DNA from: Antedon mediterranea
Taxonomy: Eukaryota; Echinodermata; Crinoidea; Comatulida; Antedonidae
Direction: 5' to 3'
DNA: 64,000 nt
Assembly (NCBI RefSeq): GCF_964355755.1
Contig: NC_092676.1
Coordinates: 20,132,288-20,196,287 of the forward strand
Shown one piece after another: positions 55,902 through 64,000 of the stretch. The notes beneath the pieces were generated by a model that was given only the letters and a program-made list of their open reading frames with translations, was not told the origin of the DNA and made no database searches. The position numbers and the translations under genes are program-made. How positions within the stretch are numbered: the first letter of the stretch is position 1; the number at the start of each line of letters is the position of its first letter.

Positions 55902-58781
55902 TCATCTGAACTGTACAGTGATGAGTTCTCCTTTCGTTTCATCTTCATTCTGTTTTACGCCAATTCGACGTTCCTGCGACTTCGGTATTTTTGACCAATC
56001 TATTGTCGAGTATTGCATCACTGAACGCCTCAATGCACGGTCACCTTTGGAGGTGTCGCTAAGGTCATCTTCACTAAAATAAAATTTATATTAATTTAGT
56101 CTTTGATAATTATGTGGGATAATAAGTAATGTTTATAATCATCTAGCCTAATATTTATAAATAAAATAAATATACTCAAATATAAAGATTTCAAATCGTA
56201 GTCAACAACAATTAGTATTATAGTTAAGCTAGCAAAACTATCTTGTAAGATAAAAACACAACAAATTACACTGCAAGATATGTACAGTGTATAAAGGTTT
56301 AGAAAATATACTTTGATTTGAAAAAATCACAAATAGAAATACTACTACTTTTACTAACAATTTTTCACGATTATCCCATGTTTCATTATGCAAAATGTTC
56401 ATTCCGCTGTGTGATGACAAGCCTGTGTTAGCCTGGGGTCTTGGAGGGCCTAGAGGCCATCGGCGTCCAAATGAGATGGTGTCTAGAAGAGCTTGACGAT
56501 CTTGGTTGTAGTACTGAACTGCAGTATCACGCTCTTGTTTCAACACCTCTGAAAGATAAACAAATGGAAATATTTTCTGGAAAAGTATTCATTGCCAAAC
56601 TGCGTCAGATCTAAAAGGCCCACCCTTAAATCTACTATAGACACAATTTCTCTTATACATAGCTCTGTCTACAGTATCAAACTTTATGTGATTGAAGAAC
56701 TTTGATTCATAGCAAAAAGTGTGATGTGCCCATATATGGACATGATGATGTCATATCACTACCATATTTTGTCAAATCACTACCATATTTGGGCACATCA
56801 CACTTTTTGTCAAACTAGTTTGATAGTGTAGACATACCTTTATTGATATTATTGAACCCTATATGCTATGAATCAACATTCTTAATTTTTTTTCTTATGA
56901 AGATATAATTTTGACTTACCGGTTCTATCAAGGAGTTGTAGAGATGGGACATAATGTATAACATAAAATCTGTATTCAGGCTCTTGTGCAACAGGGTTTC
57001 CAGACAAATCTACAATAAACAATATAAGACATATTGTATTACTTAAAAATATATGGATAGGATATGGTACTTAACTTAATGTAAAACCCCACATACATTT
57101 CTATGTCTTCAATTTAAGCTTTCCACAAGAGGAATTAATATTGAAAAAGCGCTACAGTGATAAATTAGCATGTAAAAGTGTTGTAACTTGGTACGATTTT
57201 CGCAAATATTTATGTTCTGCTTGTTAGTGTTACATTTGGTATGTACAGTACGTAATTGTGTATTATGAAGTTTGTCTATATACAGTATACAAAGTTCACC
57301 AAGTATGTTATCTACAATGAGGTTTATTTAACAAACAAGTTTATTTACTTGATTGTGCATGTATCCAATCATTGATGCCTTAATGTTAATGTGAATTTAT
57401 ATAGTGCTTTTATCAATCAGTAGATTGTCCCAAAAAAAGATTTGATTACAATGAACTAAAAAGGTGGGGTTTTAAAGAGTTTTGAAAAGTTTGATAGAAG
57501 TTGATGCTTAAATGGAATTGGGAAGATTGTTATACAGTTTATGAGTTACAACTGTAAAGATTCTTCAGGCGACTAGGTGGAACAAAATGTATAACCAAAT
57601 GTACTGGTAGTCAACCTAAGAGATCTTTCAAAGACTGACGTCTATTTAAACTTATTCGTTCTAAAGCTATGTCTACACTATCAAACTAGTTTGACCAAAA
57701 AAGTGCCCAAATATGGTAGTGATATCCCAAATATACAAATATGGATATGATATTATCATGTCCATATATGAGCACATAACATTTTTTTGTCACATAAAGT
57801 TTGATAATGTAGACAGAGCTTTATTATTTAGCTGCAACTCACTTAACACTCTGAGGTTCTGCATTGCCTTGAATTCCTTCACAGTCTGTTCTAACTTTGT
57901 CAACTGGTTGTTCTGCATCATAATGGTGTGAAGGCATGTCAGATGTCCTAGAGCACCATTGATATCAACAAGTTCATTGTCCTGCAGGTACAGTTCAGTC
58001 ATATGGTAGTTTTTAGTTAGACAGGTGATGTGACGTAACCGATTACCATTCAACCATAAGTATTTCAGATTCTTGAATTGTGATAAGTCACCATCTTTAG
58101 CTAACTTCCTAGATGTACAGAAGAAATTATGTGTGTTAATTTTCAGGTTTTTTTTTTAAGATACAGTAAATACATTTTAAATTAAACTTTATTTCAGGTA
58201 CAATAAGTAATCACTTTTATTTCAGTAGTAATCAGTTTTGAAATACTTATACATTTTACAATATGTTGGACTGTAGAATAAATGAAAAATAATAACTATA
58301 TTTGTGTATGATGTTATTATAAATTACCTATTAGCCATATAGAGCTGTGTGACATCCTGGTCTTTTCGTATGCCCTGTGACCTCATTTGCTCCTCTATCA
58401 CCTGTAATAAATATCAACAAATAATTATTTGACATTTTAAATTTATTTATTATTATAAAATGTCATTTAATTACTACTTATTTAGGCTAGCTACTATACT
58501 ACTATGGTACAGCACTAGACCAGGGCCTAGGCCTATTAGTAAATAGGCCTGCTAGTCTATGACCATTATTATAAACAATACTAAGACTACCTAGGCCTAG
58601 CTAGTAGTAGTAGGTTCGCTAGTACTCTACGTAGTAGGCCCGCATCTGTACCTGGGTTGGTAACTATGCTTAATAATTGTGTAGGGGTCTAGATTTATTT
58701 TACAGTATTATTATGGTCTCTGCTCTAATTCAATGCTTAAAATATATACAGAAATTGCATTACCTTTTCAACTTCCGCCAT
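55902..58781 (-). CDS. LRRC72: Leucine-rich repeat protein LRRC72
   Basis: Exons are 58781-58764 (MAEVEK), 58401-58328, 58108-57843, 57009-56920, 56548-56355 and 56073-55902 (stop TGA). The first five join in phase. Leucine-rich repeats run through LKYLWLNGNRLRHITCLTKN, MTELYLQDNELVDINGALGH and LHTIMMQNNQLTKLE. They end in an LRR cap, NPVAQEPEYRFYVIHYVPSL then LQLLDR. This order and the downstream ISFGRRW and C-terminal RRSVMQYSTIDWSKIP resemble vertebrate LRRC72, a poorly characterised protein linked to ciliated tissues. The last junction is out of phase: exon 5 ends phase 0 at its best donor (GTAAAA) but the final exon needs two preceding bases. A missed small exon, another donor or an indel must explain it. 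It lies downstream of the GPLD1-like gene on the same strand. Confidence 0.85.
56659..56843. mobile_element. MITE family A, copy 7
   Basis: The left end ATAGCTCTGTCTACAGTATC and right end GATAGTGTAGACATACCTTT are recognisable. The interior duplicates ATCACTACCATATTT. It lies in the LRRC72 intron between exons 4 and 5 and makes up half of that 371-bp intron. Confidence 0.85.
57662..57823. mobile_element. MITE family A, copy 8 (19 nt from a splice donor)
   Basis: The ends TAAAGCTATGTCTACACTAT and GATAATGTAGACAGAGCTTT are complementary. It lies 19 nt from the donor of LRRC72 exon 58108-57843. Confidence 0.85.
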
Positions 58782-59714
58782 GATTGCCACACGGCGTTAG
58801 TAAAGTCTTTCAATCAAATTATTACATTTTAAATCACGAAAATCACAGCAAGAAAATCGTTTGTTGTCTGTTGCTTGACAGCGTGCAAACAATAACAAAG
58901 TTTTGTAGAGGGCGCTATAATGATTTTGTCTAACTTTTTGATGTCGTTTACAATAATTATTAACGAAAAATATAGTCAAACATTCTTTTAAATTATTATC
59001 ATCTGAAATAATTACCTTTTAATTAACTTATTGCACACAAATTTTAAAGTAAATAACATTTTGTTCTAATATATATATAATAAGTATACTCATTTCTATT
59101 TATATAGTTTTTTCATTGTAAAAATATACTTTATTATTTTTCTAATTGTTGCATTGTTTTAAGTTTTATTTTCCTTCTAGTGTTGGTCTCTATTAGAATA
59201 AATTATTCATGAGGTAATGGATATACATATATATATATATTATCAATAATTAAATAAAATGTGAAAAAACTGTCCATTTATATTATAGTTTTTTCATCGT
59301 AAAAATATACTGTATTATTTTTCTAAATGTTGTTTTATTTTCTAGTTTTGGTCTCTCTTATATTCATGAGGTAATGGATACAAGTATGCAATTAACAAAC
59401 CATAATTTATATATATTATCAATTATTTAAAAAATTGTGACAAACTTTGAAACTGGTTTCACATTTTGTTTATAAAGTGCTTGATATCTATAATTAAAAA
59501 TCTATTAATTCAAAATATAATTTTCAGTACAAAATATAAATCAATAAAATAAAAAATAAAATTTGTAAAAAATTAGCAAGCAATTTGTTAGCATATTTAT
59601 ATATTTAGAAATTTGCATATTTTTGTAAAGCACAGGTGGTACTGAGCAGGAGTATGATATTTTAAACTCACTGCCCACCCAACATCAATTGAAATCCCAG
59701 TATGTTATCTTAAT
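58782..59714. other. Intergenic, LRRC72 promoter side and GPLD1 3' flank
   Basis: It contains a diverged tandem duplication (about 59090-59230 and 59280-59395; shared words AAAAATATACT, TTTTTCTAA and CATGAGGTAATGGATA). No gene is recognised. Confidence 0.5.
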
Positions 59715-62700
59715 CTATTTAACCGTAAATAAGTACAGTGCGCCTGCGAGTCTGCTGCCAAAGTTACTACCCACTGCCGACACGACCAGCGCTGTAGAGT
59801 TCTGTAAAGTAACAATCATCACAATTAGCAGAAAATCCTGCAGCAGGCATACTACCACAATAATGAATAGTAGATAGTTATGAAAAAAGGAATTATGTGA
59901 ATATTAAAAGGAATTTGTTTCACTATAGGTAGATTCACATTAACTTTTATTAATGGTTCCAATTATCATTTTCATTTTATTTAAAATAGCTAATCAACCT
60001 AAACCTCTGTCTACACTATCAAACTAGTAACAAAAAAGTGTAATATGCCCAAATATGGTAGTGACATGACGTCATCATGTCCATATATTGGCACATGACA
60101 TTTTTTTGTTACATACAGTAGACAGAGCTATAGTTAATCACCCTAACATGATCTAGTAGAGCATGTTGAAGAAACATGATTAACCCATGTAGCTTAACCT
60201 ATTAATTTAATTTATAATTTTTATTAAGAAATCAACTAATCAGTAAATATTTCCATTACACATAACTATACAAGCTCCATGTAAGAAGCCACTTGTCGTA
60301 TTCGATTGGGAACTTTCGTTGTCAACGTAAAGATTCGTTGAGTACTTTTGTATTCGAATTGTAAATTTGTGCTCAACAGAAAGTCATTCGAATAGAAAAC
60401 GTTGACAACGAAACCTTTTTCGTTAAGAACAATCTCAACGCTCAAAATACTCCGTTAAAGAAGTACTCAACGGAAAAACTGTACTCAGCGGTGAAAGTCT
60501 AAATCGAATACGACAAATTACATAATTTCTATGTGAAAGGTTTTTAAAAATTAAGTCACAGTATTTTATATAAATGCACCTAATAAGAAAGACATGCACT
60601 GAAAAGGAAAAGTGACATAACACATGATGGACTGGAAAGAGCTGTAAATACAAATTTTGTGTGCATACATGTGAACTTGAATGTAACATGAATAAGTGTT
60701 ATTTTTATTTTCAAAATGTAACTCACTTGTATTTTCCAGCTGCCGATTCCTTTACCAAAATGAGATCCTCTCTAAAAATAAATGTTATTATAGTATAAAT
60801 AATCAACTTCCAACATCCACAATATATTACAGTATATGCAATATTCATAATAAGAAAATCAAATCAAACTTACCTCGTTTGTTGTATATGAAGTAAATGC
60901 CTGAAAAACATAAAATTTCTTATTATTATTTTAATTGATTGATTTTGATCCTATTATAATTTGTTTACTCTTGTGATATCAATTCAATCCAGCAGACTTA
61001 TTACCATGAATTACTCAAGTAGTAGTTTTTAAATAAAAATGTTGATTTGATAACACTATACCTAGGCATTTTATTTCAATATAAATAGGCCTTTAGCCCC
61101 TGCATTTATAAACTGTACATACATTAATTGAGAGGTACGGTGTTCCTTAAACAAAACGAAAATAAATATAATTTAATCACTCAATTAGGAAAGCCCAAAT
61201 AATCAAATAAAAAGAACAATACATACCTTTTCAGCTGGGCAAGGTTCCACAGCACTTGCTAGGCCATTGCACTGCATTGTCACATCACCCTTGCCAAGGC
61301 TCTCACCTCCTTTGAACACGTATACAGAACCAGTATCTCCTAAGGACAATAAATAGTAAAAGATATAAAAAGTACAGTAGTGTTACAGGTTACCGGTTTT
61401 GTTTATTTACATTAGTGAAGGATGGGGCCAACATCAAATTTTTTTGTCACTTAAAATGTTATAGTGTAGATAGAGCTTCAGATCACATAATTTAAACAAG
61501 ATGCTATTTACAAAACAATGGTTAAAACAATAATTACCTCCAAAAATTTCTTCGGTGATGTCATCAATTCTGTATGGAGCAGAAACAATCAGGTCACCTG
61601 AAAAGAAGAAAACAGAATAAAGCTCTACACTATCAAATCCCCAAATATGTTAGTGATATGCTTAAATATATATATATATGGGCACATTACATTATTTGTC
61701 ACATAAAATTTGATAGTGTGGACAGAGCTTTAGTGTTGTGGTAATATTGTGGGGCATTTCTATGTGATAGGTATGGTGGCTAAAGTTTAAAATAAAATAC
61801 AATATTCAAATCTAAAATAGAACACAAACTAGCAAGGCCCATTGTTACTCTCAATGGAGTCTATCTTTGTCTAAACTGTGTGATTTACAGACTATTTCTA
61901 TTTTTCTTAACTTACCTATTTTGTCGCCAGTAACATCATGGAATTTCGACGCCATTCCAAACCGTGCATAAAATCTGTCACCTTTGAAGGTTGCAACCTC
62001 TGGAATGGATGAAGCCTGCATCTGATGGCAGCTATCACTAGTGGCTGACATTTTGGTTAAATTCAATAGTTGTACATAACCAGCTTGATTAAAATTGCTA
62101 GATATGCCTAGAATCTTTCCTGTAACATCTACAAATAATATTAATGATGGTTAATTTTAAATATAAAAACTTTTAAACCAGCAATGAAAATGTTGTAAAA
62201 CTAATGTAGCATTTGGCCAAAGTTAACTCTAATATATCAAACTTCCTGTTTAAAGCTCTGTCTACACTATACGATGAGATACGATGTTATTGTGTCCATA
62301 TATGGGCACATCACATTTTGTTGTCACACAGAGTTTAATAGTTTAGACAGAACTTTAGTAACGCTAGGTTTGCAGTACACCACAAGTTCCAAAAAGGAAA
62401 TAAAGTGTGTTTGAAAATGTTATAACGTTTTGGTTGTTATGAAACAATTTTCTGTCAGTTGTACAGGTTTTTAACGAAACTATTAAATTAAAAGAGTCAT
62501 GTAAAGCTCTGTCAACACTATCAAACTTTATGTGACGAACATCTGATGTGCCCATATATGGACATGACATCATATCACTACCATATTTGGTCATATTACA
62601 CTTTTTATGTCAAACTAGTTTGATAGTGTGAACAGAGCTTAACTGATGCATTTATCTTACTTCCAGTATCAACTCCAAGAACAAGAATATCACTTCCATC

Positions 62701-63993
62701 ATTGTACAGGTCACCAACAGCCATAGAAGATCCCAGCTTATCAAATGCACTTTCACCATGAAGACAGAACACTGGCTCGCTGATGTTCTTCACATCGTAA
62801 GCAACAATGCGACCTACACTCTGTGTGTCATTATCGGAATGAGGGCAGCCTTCACTGTGGGTAAAATAAAGATCATAATAATTCTAATGGTAGACATGCT
62901 ATTTTTACGGCGAAATGAAGAAAAACTATTGATATAGTATATTATTCAAACTATAAGTGGACTGCGTAAGGTTTATATTTTAACCTTACAGTCAAGAGAC
63001 TAGATTAAACTTAATAGGATTTGCGAGGTGTTTTCCCAAATGATCGTACCATAAAAACGGTAATGGGCATGTTTTATAACCTTACAGCCAAGAGCCAGAA
63101 GACAGCTAGATATTCCAACTTACTTCCACAGGTGAAATTAAATTTATTATTATTAGTACATAAATATTAACATTTTTATTTATAAACCAAACAATTATAA
63201 AAATAATATTAAGCTTACACAGAACAAATCCTGTATGTGGGTTGTGACACAAACAATAATGTCCTTCCCGACTTCATTTTCTTCAACTCTATACTATTCC
63301 CAAACCAACCATAATCCTAAGTAAAACAATACAAACAGTAACGAACATAGTAACTAGCATTCTTACATATCACTTTTAATAATAATAATACCACATGTAT
63401 TATCTTTGATGACACAAAACAAAAATATGCAAATACAAAAACAATTCATCATGGATCCTAGCTAGAAGTGGATACTTGTCTCACTAGCACCCAGAACAAA
63501 AGACAAAAAGTTTAAACAAATAATGAAAAGTTATCCGAAATTTAAAGACTGAATTAAAAAGTACCTGATCGCCATTGAGTGTAATATCCATTTCAATAAC
63601 TGACATGACTTGATGACCTAAACAAATATGAACAGTAACAATTATATACTTATTTTCTCTTAGTGCATCTTAAGTCAAAGAGAGAAACCTGAATTTATAA
63701 GCAAATATTTTGTGGAGACAAGAGGGTACATAGTTATAAAGTCAGTAACTTTTCCTTCATTTAAAAACATATACAAACAATAGATATACAATAGGAAAGG
63801 TAACCAAAAACAAGCAAAAAAAAACGTATATACCTTTAATTTTGTGGTTTGCATACAGGACATTGACCATGCCTCTTTGTTGACCCCCAGCAGATGCAAA
63901 TGGTGACCCAATTAATAGGTCATTATGTCCATCTCTATTCACATCTCCAACAGTTAATGTCCAACCCAAATTATAATAATCATTTGCAATATC
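59715..63993 (-). CDS. GPLD1: GPI-specific phospholipase D (GPLD1-like), 3' half
   Basis: Ten exons join in phase: 63993-63834, 63617-63565, 63316-63219, 62854-62661, 62128-61916, 61597-61538, 61339-61227, 60900-60874, 60771-60727, 59801-59715 (stop TAG), giving 349 residues. They form the C-terminal FG-GAP beta-propeller: GWTLTVGDVNRDGHNDLLIG (calcium-type DxNxDGxxD loop), LGSSMAVGDLYNDGSDILVL, DRFYARFGMASKFHDVTGD, GDLIVSAPYRIDDITEEIFG, GSVYVFKGGESLG, and the end FGSRLAGALYLFTVK. The order and the late PCPAEKAF segment match GPLD1, a secreted enzyme that cleaves GPI anchors, rather than integrin alpha chains. The N-terminal catalytic zinc-dependent domain lies beyond the right edge. The acceptor at 63994 is close to the edge but reads TAG. 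Confidence 0.92.
59999..60131. mobile_element. MITE family A, copy 9
   Basis: The left end TAAACCTCTGTCTACACTAT is intact. The right end is shortened to GTAGACAGAGCTATA. It lies in the last intron of the GPLD1-like gene. Confidence 0.8.
60294..60517. mobile_element. MITE family B (TIR TTGTCGTATTCGATT)
   Basis: The left TTGTCGTATTCGATTGGGAA and right AAATCGAATACGACAA ends are inverted. Sub-terminal blocks are also inverted (GTTGTCAACGT / ACGTTGACAACG-like), so most of the 224-bp element can fold back. It lies in the last intron of the GPLD1-like gene, and no second copy was noticed. Confidence 0.7.
61430..61480. mobile_element. MITE family A, partial copy
   Basis: TTTTTGTCACTTAAAATGTT and ATAGTGTAGATAGAGCTTCA remain. 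It lies 57 nt from the GPLD1 exon 61597-61538 donor. Confidence 0.65.
61617..61732. mobile_element. MITE family A, copy 10 (19 nt from a splice acceptor)
   Basis: The left end TAAAGCTCTACACTATCAAA and right end GATAGTGTGGACAGAGCTTT are complementary. The left end is 19 nt from the acceptor of exon 61597-61538. Confidence 0.85.
62251..62357. mobile_element. MITE family A, copy 11 (short)
   Basis: The left end TAAAGCTCTGTCTACACTAT and right end TAATAGTTTAGACAGAACTT are present, and the interior is shortened. It shares one 532-bp GPLD1 intron with copy 12. Confidence 0.8.
62502..62642. mobile_element. MITE family A, copy 12 (18 nt from a splice donor)
   Basis: The ends TAAAGCTCTGTCAACACTAT and GATAGTGTGAACAGAGCTTA are complementary. 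The right end is 18 nt from the donor of GPLD1 exon 62854-62661. Confidence 0.85.
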
Positions 63994-64000
63994 CTATGAA

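Noticed and set aside
59715-63993. Integrin alpha-chain interpretation of the FG-GAP repeats
   Set aside because: The gene ends right after the propeller with no stalk, transmembrane or cytoplasmic segment, and the terminal sequence fits GPLD1.

Overview
This is a metazoan nuclear window: AT-rich, intron-rich and full of interspersed and tandem repeats. All protein genes found are split genes with GT-AG introns. The gene set (FoxN1/4, a ZIP8/14-type zinc transporter, a GPLD1-like phospholipase D, LRRC72, a Ly6/uPAR-type GPI protein) indicates an animal. Penelope-like and CR1/L2-type retroelements, a CTCCGCC-ended repeat family and frequent AGGCCTA words suggest a marine invertebrate deuterostome such as an echinoderm. 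That placement is inference.

Left part (1-19.7 kb): a possible first coding exon of an unrecognised gene lies at 751-833 (-). It is followed by a repeat-rich stretch with (AT)136, a LINE fragment, a perfect 213-bp inverted repeat carrying two divergent tRNA-like units, and a Penelope-like remnant with a hammerhead-like motif. Next comes an SLC39A8/14-like zinc transporter on the minus strand (seven exons traced, 9953-17808; signal-peptide end not found). Its introns hold a 41-bp minisatellite, a 17-bp array, LINE remnants and several MITEs.

Middle (19.7-42 kb): a complete Ly6/uPAR three-finger GPI-type gene on the minus strand (19738-22403) is followed by a long repeat zone. This zone holds a 168-bp array broken by a retro-insertion and two tRNA-derived SINEs, a LINE 3' end inside a CTCCGCC-ended element, a ~105-bp minisatellite of about 15 units and a GATGGTG-rich array. 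A triple U1-type zinc-finger gene on the plus strand appears to start in a tiny exon at 32425 and continue at 39824.

Right part (42-64 kb): a complete FoxN1/4 forkhead gene on the plus strand (42928-49927, five exons, 450 aa), then on the minus strand LRRC72 (55902-58781) and the 3' half of a GPLD1-like gene (59715 to the right edge), arranged head to tail.

The most distinctive non-coding features are the perfect inverted repeat with tRNA-like arms, and a short TIR element family (TIR AGCTCTGTCTACACTATCAA). That family has about 15 copies here, and several sit 5-35 nt from splice sites of three separate genes. No operon-like functional link between the genes is apparent.
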